From: Rhodomicrobium sp. R_RK_3
Lineage (GTDB): Bacteria; Pseudomonadota; Alphaproteobacteria; Rhizobiales; Rhodomicrobiaceae
Direction: 5' to 3'
DNA: 64,000 bases
Assembly (NCBI RefSeq): GCF_002198715.1
Contig: NZ_MWLK01000013.1
Span: 95,485 to 159,484 of the forward strand
Shown: positions 51,672 through 59,878 of the stretch, in pieces
Numbering within the stretch: position 1 is the first letter of the stretch
How the letters are laid out: each line of letters opens with the position of its first letter
Translations under genes and position numbers: made by a program
Notes under the pieces: generated by a model
What the model was told of the DNA's origin: nothing
Database searches by the model: none
What the model saw: the letters and a program-made list of their open reading frames with translations, nothing else

Positions 51672-52067
51672 ATGGGGCAGTTTTTCAAGACCGCGCTCGG
51701 CGTTGCGGCCGTCGCGGCGTTGAGTGTCGGCTTTGCCGGGCTCGCGGACGCAGGCACCTGCAAGGGCAAGCGCTGCAAGGATCGCTACGGCGATGACGAG
51801 GGCTACCGCTATATCACCGCGGAAGCGACTTTTGGCGGCAAAACGGTCACCGCGCCGGTGCGGCGGGGCCGCTGGGGCGATCAGGTCCGCACGCCGGGAC
51901 CGGGCGGCAATTGGTATGATTGCGAGATCACCTGCGAATATACGCTGCGTCGGCTGACGGTGGATTTCTGGGAAGGCATCGGCTCGAACCATTCGGTGTC
52001 GCCGGGCCTGTTCCGCTTCGAATACGACCTCGACGAGAACCGGCTCTACCGCAAGCGCTATCAGTAA
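51672..52067 (+). CDS. small exported protein with four cysteines
   Basis: I chose ATG 51672, preceded by TTGGAG. The 131-residue product has a signal peptide (to about residue 26, GLADAG) and a mature part with TCKGKRCKDRYGDDEGYRY, then a second Cys pair YDCEITCEYTLRR, and the ending FRFEYDLDENRLYRKRY. Its four cysteines suggest two disulfides. I do not recognise the family. A terminator follows. Confidence 0.75.
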   Translation: MGQFFKTALGVAAVAALSVGFAGLADAGTCKGKRCKDRYGDDEGYRYITAEATFGGKTVTAPVRRGRWGDQVRTPGPGGNWYDCEITCEYTLRRLTVDFWEGIGSNHSVSPGLFRFEYDLDENRLYRKRYQ

Positions 52068-52100
52068 GCCGCCTGAGCGCTCGCAAGGAAACGATGATCG

Positions 52101-52130
52101 ATGGCCCCTTCGGGGGCCATCTGCTTTTTT
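52101..52130. terminator. intrinsic terminator between convergent genes
   Basis: Stem ATGGCCCC/GGGGCCAT with a TTCG tetraloop at 52109-52112, followed by CTGC and TTTTTT. It ends transcription of the small exported protein and may also serve the leftward desaturase-like gene. Confidence 0.85.
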
Positions 52131-52133
52131 CCC

Positions 52134-52907
52134 TCAGGTTTTGGCGAAGCGGCGGCCTGCCTGCGGGACCTCGGGCGCTTTCGGCATGGCGTCGGTGCCC
52201 ATCAGCCGGTCCCAGAAGCGGAAATAGAGGCCGTAATTGGCGTCGAACCTGGTGTGATGCAGACTGTGATGCGTCGCCGAGATCAGGTGCCGCCCGATGG
52301 GGCCGTGCACGAAGCGGGCGGGCAGCATCTCCCAGCCGGAGTGGTTCATCACCGCCGTCACCGTCATCAGCATCAACAGGCCGATCAGCAGGCCCATATG
52401 GATGGGGATGATGAAGACCATCGCCGGCAGCAGCCAGGCGGTGAACAGCGCCTCGGCCGGATCGAAGGCGAAGGAGGCGAAGGGCGTCGGCTGGCGGGAC
52501 TTGTGATGGCCGGCATGGGTCCAGCGGAACAGGCGCGGGTGATGCATCAGCCGGTGCGCCCAGTAATAATAGCTGTCCTGGATGACGAGATAGGCAAAGG
52601 CGCTGAGCGCCAGATAGGGCAAGCCGCCATAGGCGCGCCAGTCGGTATAGATCAGCGTGCCGCCATTGAGCCAGGCCGAGAGGGCGTAGGCGGTCGGCGC
52701 GGCATAGACCGCCGAGGACAGCAGCGACAGCCGGATTTCCTGCAGGATGAGACGCCGCATCGGCCGGTCGCGGTTGAGGCGCTTGGCGGCCAGCTTCTCC
52801 CCGCCGCGCTGCCAGAGCAGCCAATAGGCCAGCCCGGAGACGATCAGGTAGCGCGCCGCGATGATGCCGGTCAAAGCGGCGGTGAGCGGAAGAAAATCGA
52901 GACCCAT
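52134..52907 (-). CDS. sterol desaturase / fatty acid hydroxylase family protein
   Basis: I start at 52907 (MGLDFLP) with AAGGA before it. The 257-residue membrane protein has four hydrophobic segments and the histidine boxes of the di-iron fatty acid hydroxylase superfamily: HRLMHHPRLFRWTHAGHHKS and later HLISATHHSLHH. Members hydroxylate or desaturate membrane lipids (sphingolipid, hopanoid or carotenoid relatives). The particular lipid cannot be assigned. Confidence 0.88.
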   Translation of the reverse strand: MGLDFLPLTAALTGIIAARYLIVSGLAYWLLWQRGGEKLAAKRLNRDRPMRRLILQEIRLSLLSSAVYAAPTAYALSAWLNGGTLIYTDWRAYGGLPYLALSAFAYLVIQDSYYYWAHRLMHHPRLFRWTHAGHHKSRQPTPFASFAFDPAEALFTAWLLPAMVFIIPIHMGLLIGLLMLMTVTAVMNHSGWEMLPARFVHGPIGRHLISATHHSLHHTRFDANYGLYFRFWDRLMGTDAMPKAPEVPQAGRRFAKT

Positions 52908-53021
52908 CACGTCCTTTCGCCCCGCGCCAAGTCCCATATATGCCGGAGATCCGTTACCCGCGTTTTGAAAGGACTTTATATCGGGGTGCCATATGATAAA
53001 GAAAGAATTGAAGGGCCGCTT

Positions 53022-54008
53022 ATGCCAGAAATTTTCATTTCATATTGCAAGCAAGATTCGGACCATACTGAAGCGCTCGCGGCGGATCTGGAGGCGAGGG
53101 GGTACCGCACTTGGTGGGATACAAGCCTCTTGCCTGGAGATGAGTTCCCCGAACTGATCAAGCGCCGGATCGACGAGGCCGATGCGGTGATCGTCATATG
53201 GACACCTAATTCGGTGAAATCGCGCTGGGTGGTGGCGGAAGCGCATCGCGCTGACAATCAGGGCAAGTTGATTACAGTCAGATCCCCCGGCCTCATTTTC
53301 AGCGACATCCCAATGCCGTTCAACACAAAGCATTGCGAGCCTGTGATGAACCGGGAAAAAATCTACGCGGCCTTGCGCGAGCGGCGCGTGATGGCGAATG
53401 GCGCGAGTTCGGTTCTTATGTCAACGGACGACGCGGCCGAGCTCTATAAGCGCGGAGACGATTTTTATTACGGCCGCAATGGCAGATCGCGGGATTACAG
53501 ACAAGCCGTTGCTTATTTCCGCAAGTCGGCGGATCTAGCTTACGGCCCTGCATATAATTTCCTTGGCTGGATGTATATGGAAGGTCAAGGCGTCGCTCAA
53601 GATGATGCGGAGGCCGTACGGCTTTTTCGGAAGGCTGCCGAAATGGGTAACGCGCCCGGCATCAACAATCTCGGTCAGATGTACCAACAAGGCCGCGGCG
53701 CGGCTCGCGACGATGCGGAAGCTGTGCGGCTATTCCGTAAGGCGGCCGAACTCAACAACACCTACGCCATCTGCAATCTCGGCTACATGTATAGCGAGGG
53801 TCGCGGCGTCACCCGGGATGACGTGGAGGCTGCCCGACTGTTTCGTAAGGCCGCCGACATGGGAAACGCCGTTGCCAGCTATAATTTCGCCGATTTTCAT
53901 GAACACGGACGCGGTGTGGAACGCAGCCGCGAAGACGCGCGGCACTGGTACCAAAGAGCTGCGGATCTAGGCAACGCGGCCGCGGTGGAAGCCCTCAAGC
54001 GCTTCTAA
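53022..54008 (+). CDS. TIR-domain protein with Sel1-like repeats
   Basis: ATG 53022 starts a 328-residue protein. Residues 1-80 form a TIR domain: EIFISYCKQDSDHTEALAAD, then RTWWDTSLLPGDEF, VIVIWTPNSVKSRWV and the putative catalytic Glu73 (VAEAHRA). From about residue 140 are four to five Sel1 (SLR) repeats, such as AYNFLGWMYMEGQGVAQDDA. Bacterial TIR domains can cleave NAD; TIR-Sel1 proteins are known as an architecture but their function is not established. The coding GC content appears lower than in the flanks, suggesting transfer. Confidence 0.87.
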   Translation: MPEIFISYCKQDSDHTEALAADLEARGYRTWWDTSLLPGDEFPELIKRRIDEADAVIVIWTPNSVKSRWVVAEAHRADNQGKLITVRSPGLIFSDIPMPFNTKHCEPVMNREKIYAALRERRVMANGASSVLMSTDDAAELYKRGDDFYYGRNGRSRDYRQAVAYFRKSADLAYGPAYNFLGWMYMEGQGVAQDDAEAVRLFRKAAEMGNAPGINNLGQMYQQGRGAARDDAEAVRLFRKAAELNNTYAICNLGYMYSEGRGVTRDDVEAARLFRKAADMGNAVASYNFADFHEHGRGVERSREDARHWYQRAADLGNAAAVEALKRF

Positions 54009-54409
54009 CCCGCCGCAACCGCCTGCATCACATCCGTCTGTCCAAAATCGCCGCCTTTGAACAAGAGCGGCACGCCCTTGGCCTTCGCCAGCGCATAGGA
54101 GGCGCAATCGCCCAGGTTCAGCGCCGCCTTGTGCCGCCCCTTGCCGTAGCGCAGAAAGGCGGCGCGGGCGATCTGCGCCTGCTCGGCGTCGAAGGCAACG
54201 ACCTCTACCCCGGCCTCGGCTAGAAACTCATCCAGCGGCTCGAAGGCCGCCGCGCCATAGGCGCCGCCGCTCATCACCATCGAGGCCTCTAAAACACTCA
54301 GCGCGGAGATCAGCCGCCGGTCCGCGCTGACGATCGCCTTCAGCAAGCGGTCCGCCTCCGGCTCCAGCCGGAAGATGGCGATCAGCGCCGATGTGTCGAT
54401 GGCGATCAA
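54005..54409 (-). CDS. vapC: PIN-domain toxin, VapC type
   Basis: The start is a TTG at 54409, overlapping the antitoxin stop (TTGA). The 134-residue protein has the PIN-domain acidic residues: IDTSALIAI near the start, LSVLEASMV, and NLGDCASYALAKAKGVPLLFKG followed by FGQTDV. VapC toxins are metal-dependent ribonucleases that often cut tRNA. The toxin is encoded second, as is usual. Confidence 0.9.
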   Translation of the reverse strand: MIAIDTSALIAIFRLEPEADRLLKAIVSADRRLISALSVLEASMVMSGGAYGAAAFEPLDEFLAEAGVEVVAFDAEQAQIARAAFLRYGKGRHKAALNLGDCASYALAKAKGVPLLFKGGDFGQTDVMQAVAAG

Positions 54410-54750
54410 CGCGGCAGGCCGTCATCGTCGTAAAGATCGGCGTCGCTTAGCCAGTCGCGGCCGGGATTTTGCGCCGCCGCTCGTTCGGCAATGGCGCGCA
54501 GCCGTCCGAACAGCGCATCCGCATCGCCGGATTTGGCCGTCAGGCTGACACCCTGATGAATGAATTCCACGCCCGCCTCCTGCAGGATCTTGACCACATG
54601 ATCGAGGGTCGCGCCGGCGACGACCGGCTCGCCGCCTGCCGCTTCCAGCCGCCGGATGGTGCTGACGGAGATGCCGGCGCGGCGCGCCAGCTCCTCCTGC
54701 TCCAGGCGCAGCAGGGCACGCGCGGCCTTAATCTGTTCGGCACTAATCAT
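54406..54750 (-). CDS. antitoxin: XRE helix-turn-helix with VapB-like tail
   Basis: The 114-residue protein has an XRE-family helix-turn-helix (EQEELARRAGISVSTIRRLE) at residues 18-37. After a linker its C-terminus is WLSDADLYDDDGLPR, which resembles the toxin-binding tail of VapB antitoxins. Canonical VapB proteins have a ribbon-helix-helix or AbrB DNA-binding part instead, so this is a swapped-domain antitoxin. It overlaps vapC by four bases and probably represses its own promoter. Confidence 0.82.
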   Translation of the reverse strand: MISAEQIKAARALLRLEQEELARRAGISVSTIRRLEAAGGEPVVAGATLDHVVKILQEAGVEFIHQGVSLTAKSGDADALFGRLRAIAERAAAQNPGRDWLSDADLYDDDGLPR

Positions 54751-54754
54751 GAGC

Positions 54755-54780
54755 GATAGCTATCACAATTGATCGCTATC
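54755..54780. promoter_or_regulatory. candidate operator of the toxin-antitoxin operon
   Basis: Just upstream of the antitoxin start lie a perfect 10-base palindrome GATAGCTATC (54755-54764) and a near-identical GATCGCTATC (54771-54780), with centres 16 bases apart. Such paired sites suit a dimeric XRE-type autorepressor. Confidence 0.5.
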
Positions 54781-54795
54781 CGTCAAGCGCGCCGG

Positions 54796-56637
54796 TCAGC
54801 CTTTCGGCAGGCTGAGGCGGATATGCAGCTCCTGCAATTGCCGCGGCGAGACTTCCGAGGGCGCGCCCATCAGCAGGTCTTCCGCCTTCTGGTTCATCGG
54901 GAACAGCGTCACCTCGCGCAGATTCTGGGCGCCGACCAGCAGCATCACCAGCCGGTCGATGCCGGCGGCCATGCCGCCATGCGGCGGCGCGCCATATTTC
55001 AGCGCCCGGATCATGCCGCCGAACTTGCTGTCGACCACGTCCGGCCCGTAGCCGGCAATCTCGAAGGCCCGGTACATGATCTCGGGCTTGTGGTTGCGGA
55101 TGGCGCCCGAGGCGATTTCATAGCCGTTGCAGACGAGGTCATATTGATAGGCTTTCAGGCCCAGCAGCGCGTCATTGTCGCCCGAGCCGGACAGCGCCTC
55201 CATGCCGCCTTGCGGCATCGAGAAGGGGTTGTGCGAGAAGTCGATTTTCTTCTCTTCCTCGTTCCATTCGTAGAACGGGAAATCGACGATCCAGGCCAGC
55301 TCGAAGCGGTCCTTGCGGGTCAGGCCGAGCTCTTCGCCGACGCGGTTGCGCGCCTCGCCCGCGAATTTATAAAACTTGGCCGGGTCGCCGGCGGTGAAGA
55401 AAACCGCGTCGCCTTCCTTCAGGCCGAGCTGGTCGCGCAGCGCGTCGGAGCGCTCGGGACCGATATTCTTGGCGACCGGCCCCGCCGCCTCGCCCTCGCG
55501 GTAGAAAATATAGCCGAGCCCCGGCTGGCCCTGCTGCTGCGCCCAGCTATTCATGCGGTCGCAGAAAGCGCGGCTGCCGCCGGTCGGCGCCGGGATCGCC
55601 CAAACGCGCGCTTTGCGGTCCTTTTCCAGCATCTGGGCGAAAATCTTGAAGCCGGAGCCGGCGAAATGCTGGCTGACATCCTGCATCACGATCGGGTTGC
55701 GCAGATCGGGCTTGTCGGAGCCGTATTTGGCGATCGCTTCGTCATAGGCGATGCGCGGCAGGGTCTGCGTCACCGGCTTGCCGTCGGCGAATTCGGCAAA
55801 GGTTTCGCGGATCACCGGCTCCATGGCGGCGAAGACGTCATTTTGCTCGACAAAGCTCATCTCGATGTCGAGCTGGTAGAATTCGCCGGGCAGCCGGTCG
55901 GCGCGCGGGTCCTCGTCGCGGAAACAGGGGGCGATCTGGAAATAGCGGTCGAAGCCGGAGATCATCAGCAGTTGCTTGAACTGCTGCGGCGCCTGCGGCA
56001 GGGCGTAGAACTTGCCCGGGTGCAGGCGCGAGGGCACCAGGAAGTCCCGCGCGCCTTCGGGGCTCGAAGCGGTCAGGATCGGGGTCTGGAATTCGAAGAA
56101 GCCGGCCTCGGTCATGCGGCGGCGGATCGAGGCGATGATCGCCGAGCGCTTCATGATGTTGCGATGGATGGTCTCGCGGCGCAGATCGAGGAAGCGGTAT
56201 TGCAGCCGCGTCTCCTCGGGATAGTCCGGCTCGCCCGCGACCGGCACCGGCAGCTCGGCGGCTTCCGACAGCACGTCGAGCGCGGTGATGCGCAATTCGA
56301 TCTCGCCGGTCGCCATGTTCGGGTTGACGGTTGCCTCGGAGCGAGCATCGACACGGCCATCGACGCGGATCACCCATTCGGCGCGCACCTTTTCGGCGAG
56401 CTTAAAGGCCGGGCTCTCCGGCTCGACCACACATTGGGTGATGCCGTAATGGTCGCGCAGGTCGATGAACAGGAGGCCGCCATGGTCGCGCACCCGGTGT
56501 ACCCAGCCCGACAGCCGCGCGGTCTCGCCGACATTGCCCTTGCGCAATTCGCCGCAGACATGGCTGCGATAGGCCGGCAGCGCGCCCTGCTCAGCCTTGG
56601 CCTTTGCCGGCGTTTTTTTGCTGACTGTCTTTTCCAT
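54796..56637 (-). CDS. aspS: aspartyl-tRNA synthetase
   Basis: The 613-residue class II synthetase has an N-terminal OB-fold anticodon domain ([20 protein letters not shown]), the long bacterial-type insertion domain ([13 protein letters not shown] to GAR), and class II motifs including [23 protein letters not shown] and the C-terminal [15 protein letters not shown]. The N-terminal 20 residues are a Lys-rich extension. It charges tRNA-Asp, and in bacteria lacking AsnRS may also charge tRNA-Asn. Confidence 0.97.
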   Translation of the reverse strand: MEKTVSKKTPAKAKAEQGALPAYRSHVCGELRKGNVGETARLSGWVHRVRDHGGLLFIDLRDHYGITQCVVEPESPAFKLAEKVRAEWVIRVDGRVDARSEATVNPNMATGEIELRITALDVLSEAAELPVPVAGEPDYPEETRLQYRFLDLRRETIHRNIMKRSAIIASIRRRMTEAGFFEFQTPILTASSPEGARDFLVPSRLHPGKFYALPQAPQQFKQLLMISGFDRYFQIAPCFRDEDPRADRLPGEFYQLDIEMSFVEQNDVFAAMEPVIRETFAEFADGKPVTQTLPRIAYDEAIAKYGSDKPDLRNPIVMQDVSQHFAGSGFKIFAQMLEKDRKARVWAIPAPTGGSRAFCDRMNSWAQQQGQPGLGYIFYREGEAAGPVAKNIGPERSDALRDQLGLKEGDAVFFTAGDPAKFYKFAGEARNRVGEELGLTRKDRFELAWIVDFPFYEWNEEEKKIDFSHNPFSMPQGGMEALSGSGDNDALLGLKAYQYDLVCNGYEIASGAIRNHKPEIMYRAFEIAGYGPDVVDSKFGGMIRALKYGAPPHGGMAAGIDRLVMLLVGAQNLREVTLFPMNQKAEDLLMGAPSEVSPRQLQELHIRLSLPKG

Positions 56638-56794
56638 GGCTCAAACTTTCCGGTAATGCGTCGGGGCGGGCGGGAATGTGCGAAAATGCGACATCCAGGC
56701 GGCCCGAAATGGCCCTCGTGAGCGCCGAAAAACGCATGGCCAAAGGCTCTTGTCAACCCGTGCCCTATAACAGGGGACAAGCCGATTACGCTCC

Positions 56795-56802
56795 TATATA
56801 AA
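56795..56802 (+). promoter_or_regulatory. possible -10 element for a leaderless rnd transcript
   Basis: TATATAAA ends seven bases before the rnd ATG at 56809 and there is no ribosome-binding site in that gap. The likely transcription start coincides with the start codon. An imperfect inverted repeat CTTGTC/GACAAG lies just upstream (56752-56780). Confidence 0.35.
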
Positions 56803-56808
56803 TTTAGC

Positions 56809-58071
56809 ATGAATGCGATTCCGATTATTTCCACAACGGACGATCTGGCCGAAATATGTCGGCGGCTCGCCAAATCCGATTTCGTCGCGGTTGACACCGA
56901 GTTCATGCGGCAGTCGACCTATTGGCCCAATCTCTGCCTGATCCAGCTCGCCGGGCCGGAGGCGGAAGCCGTCGTCGATCCGCTCGCGGACAAGCTCGAT
57001 CTGGCGCCGTTCTTCGAACTGATGTCCGATCCCGGGGTCGTCAAGGTCTTCCACGCCGCGCGCCAGGACGTTGAAATCGTTCACAACCTTGCGGGCATCA
57101 TCCCCTTGCCGATCTTCGACACGCAGATCGCGGCGATGGTTTGCGGCTTCGGCGAAGCGGCGAGCTACGGCGCGCTGGTCAAGCGGCTGATGCGTAAGAA
57201 TCTGGATAAGAGCTCGCGCTTCACCGACTGGTCGCGCCGGCCCTTGAGCGACAAGCAGCTTCATTATGCGCTTGGCGACGTCACCCATCTGCGCGGCATC
57301 TATCTCAAGCTGAAGAGCCGGCTCGAGACCACCGGCCGCGCCTCCTGGCTCGACGAGGAAATGGCCGAGCTGGTCAATCCAGGCAATTACGAGACGCAGC
57401 CTGAGGATGCCTGGAAGCGGCTGAAGATGCGGGCGCGCACGCCCACCGAATTGGCGATCATGATCGAGGTTGCGGCCTGGCGCGAGCGGGCGGCGCAGAG
57501 CCAGAACGTGCCGCGCGGCCGCGTCATCAAGGACGACACCATCTATGACGTGCTGGTGCAGGCGCCCAAGACGCTCGAGGAGCTGTCCAAGCTGCGCACC
57601 ATCCATGACGGCTTTGCCCGTTCGGCGCGCGGCCGCGAACTGGTCGAGGCGGTGAACCGGGCTTTGGCCCGCCCCGCCGCCGAATTGCCGGTGCTGGAGC
57701 TGGGCGAGCCCTTGCCGCCCTCCGCGCTCGCGGTCGCCGACCTGTTCCGGGTGCTGCTGAAGGCGGTCGCGGCCAAGCATGACGTGGCGGCCAAGCTGAT
57801 CGCCACCACCGACGATCTCGACAAGATCGCGCTCGACGACAATGCCGAGGTCGCGGCGCTGCATGGCTGGCGGCGCGAGCTGTTCGGCGAGGACGCGCTG
57901 GCGATCAAGGCCGGGCGGCTGGCCATCGCGGTGCGTAAGGGCAAGATCGTCACCCTGCCGCTGGCGGTGGCGCTCGGCGAGGGCTTCGACGACGGGCTTG
58001 CCATGAATGGCGGCTTCGACGAGGACGATGCCGCCGAGGAAGAGGTCGAGGCGGAAGCGCTCAAATCCTGA
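56809..58071 (+). CDS. rnd: ribonuclease D
   Basis: The 420-residue enzyme has the DEDD exonuclease core: Asp29-x-Glu31 (AVDTEFM), Asp87 (HAARQDVEIVHN), and Tyr153/Asp157 (HYALGDVTH). Two HRDC domains follow around residues 205-280 and 290-370, and an acidic tail (EDDAAEEEVEAEALKS). RNase D trims the 3' ends of tRNA and other stable RNAs. It is divergent from aspS, with about 170 bases between. Confidence 0.94.
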   Translation: MNAIPIISTTDDLAEICRRLAKSDFVAVDTEFMRQSTYWPNLCLIQLAGPEAEAVVDPLADKLDLAPFFELMSDPGVVKVFHAARQDVEIVHNLAGIIPLPIFDTQIAAMVCGFGEAASYGALVKRLMRKNLDKSSRFTDWSRRPLSDKQLHYALGDVTHLRGIYLKLKSRLETTGRASWLDEEMAELVNPGNYETQPEDAWKRLKMRARTPTELAIMIEVAAWRERAAQSQNVPRGRVIKDDTIYDVLVQAPKTLEELSKLRTIHDGFARSARGRELVEAVNRALARPAAELPVLELGEPLPPSALAVADLFRVLLKAVAAKHDVAAKLIATTDDLDKIALDDNAEVAALHGWRRELFGEDALAIKAGRLAIAVRKGKIVTLPLAVALGEGFDDGLAMNGGFDEDDAAEEEVEAEALKS

Positions 58072-58214
58072 GCGCCCACCGCGTTTTTTCGGCATTTTGG
58101 CCACAGCGCCGGCCGTTCCGGAGCGGCATTGCCGGCTTTGCTTTGACGCATCTCGCAAAGCGCTGCTACTTGGAGTTGGGCACGGGTGGGGAGAGCTGAC
58201 CCAGGGCAGGTTTG

Positions 58215-59423
58215 ATGGCCGTCTACAATTTGTCGCTACGCCACCTCTTGGTGTGCCTGATCGCGCTCGCCCTGATGGCGTGTTCGTCCTTGCCGCGCAC
58301 GCAGTTCACGGCCCGCCAGCAAGCCATCGCGCAAATCCCCGGCATTCCGAACGCCCGCTTCTGGGCCGATGCGGGCGGTGAGGACATCCGCGCCGCCATC
58401 CGCCTGCCGACGCTGCTCGCCGCCGCCAAGCGGACCGGCTCGCTGGATGTTCTGGCGCTGTCGGGCGGCGGGGCGGACGGGGCGTTCGGCGCGGGCATCC
58501 TGGTCGGGCTGACCGAGCGGCGTCAGCGGCCGCAATTCACCATCGTCACCGGCGTCAGCGCCGGCGCCCTGATCGCGCCGCTCGCCTTTCTCGGCTCCGA
58601 CTATGACGGCGCTCTCAAGCAGGGCTGGACCAGCGGCGTCGCCGCCTCGCTCGAGACCGGCGGCTTCCTCTCCGTCCTGCTCGCGGCCGACCGCCGCCGC
58701 GCGGCGCTGTACGACATCGTCGCCGCCTTCGCCGACCAGGATCTGCTGCGCCGCATCGCCGAGGAACACCGGCGCGGACGCCGCCTGCTGGTCGTTACCA
58801 GCAATCTCGACGCCCAGCGGCCGGTGGTCTGGGATATCGGCGCCATCGCCGCGAGCGGCAGTCCGCGGGCCCTCGAACTCGTGCGCAATGTCCTGACAGC
58901 CTCGGCCAGCGTGCCCGGCGCCTTCCAGCCGACTGCGATCGAAGTCGAGGCGGACGGGCGCCGCTTCAGCGAGCTGCATGTCGATGGCGGGGCGATGGTC
59001 CAGGTGCTGACCATCCCGGAGGCGGTGCTGGCGCAGGGCGTCGCCACGGCGTCGCCCGAAAATGCGTTCCCGACGCGCTTCTTCATCCTGGCCAACAGCC
59101 GGCTGAAACCGGAATTCGAAGTCGTCGACGCCTCGGTCATCCCGGTGATCACCCGCTCCTATGAGAGCTTGATCAAGAGCCAGGTGCGGCTGACGCTGAT
59201 CGCGACGAGCGAATTCTGCGCCTCCCGCAATATCGGCTTCTACCTCGCCTATATCGACGAAGACTTCCCAGCCGAGCTGAAAACCAGCTTCGAGACGCCC
59301 TATATGCGCGCCATGTACCGCTACGGCTATGAGAAGGCCGCCAGCGGCCGCGCCTGGCACACGCAGATCCCGTTTTCCAGCCGCCCGCCGCGTGCCGTGG
59401 AGAAAATCGCCGCGAAACAGTGA
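58215..59423 (+). CDS. patatin-like phospholipase, lipoprotein
   Basis: I start at the ATG 58215. The 402-residue protein has a lipoprotein signal peptide with a lipobox-type LMACSS, so Cys22-like lipidation is expected. The patatin domain shows the oxyanion Gly-rich ALSGGGADGAFGAG, the nucleophile GVSAGALIAP and the acid in DGG (LHVDGGAMVQV). Patatins are lipid acyl hydrolases using a Ser-Asp dyad. It is probably held on a membrane facing the periplasm. Target lipid unknown. Confidence 0.88.
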   Translation: MAVYNLSLRHLLVCLIALALMACSSLPRTQFTARQQAIAQIPGIPNARFWADAGGEDIRAAIRLPTLLAAAKRTGSLDVLALSGGGADGAFGAGILVGLTERRQRPQFTIVTGVSAGALIAPLAFLGSDYDGALKQGWTSGVAASLETGGFLSVLLAADRRRAALYDIVAAFADQDLLRRIAEEHRRGRRLLVVTSNLDAQRPVVWDIGAIAASGSPRALELVRNVLTASASVPGAFQPTAIEVEADGRRFSELHVDGGAMVQVLTIPEAVLAQGVATASPENAFPTRFFILANSRLKPEFEVVDASVIPVITRSYESLIKSQVRLTLIATSEFCASRNIGFYLAYIDEDFPAELKTSFETPYMRAMYRYGYEKAASGRAWHTQIPFSSRPPRAVEKIAAKQ

Positions 59424-59878
59424 GGGGCGGGTCAAGCGCCTGAGCCTACCGGGAGCATGGCCGCCCTGGTTCCTTCGGCAGCCAGAAGCGAGCCGCGCGC
59501 GTAGGGACAATGGCCCGTCGCACCCCTGAAAAATCCCGAAAGAGCCTCCCCACTCGTCGCCCCGGCCGTCAGAGCCGGGGCCCACTCGCCTCTCCTCTTC
59601 CCGCAGCGCTCGCGGATAGATGATTGGGTCCCGGCTCACCGCTTCGCGGTGTCCGGGACGACGAAAAAGAGGTTCGCACGGGCGACGGGGGCAGTTTCAC
59701 GGTGAAGTGACGTCGTCCGATGCCCCACCGCCTCATGGACACTGCTGCATTGCACAATTTTGCCGATGTTTGCGGCTAAGTGTCGGGAAACTCGGCCTTG
59801 CTCGGGCGAACGAGCGGCGATTTCCCACAGTCTTACCACGGAATGCGGGGCACGGCCCCCCGCGCGGAAGGACCCGTT
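59424..59878. other. intergenic region with a family B repeat
   Basis: No gene. It holds the repeat copy at 59555-59663 and, at its right end, the GGAAGGA ribosome-binding site of the following gene. The rest has no recognisable structure. Confidence 0.6.
59555..59663 (+). repeat. dispersed intergenic repeat family B, copy 4
   Basis: Starts CGTCGCCCCGGCCGTCAGAG and ends GTCCGGGACGACG, same orientation as 15628-15736 and close to it in length. Confidence 0.75.

Noticed and set aside
54769..56721. 650-residue plus-strand frame opposite aspS.
   Set aside because: Antisense shadow of a complete aspartyl-tRNA synthetase.
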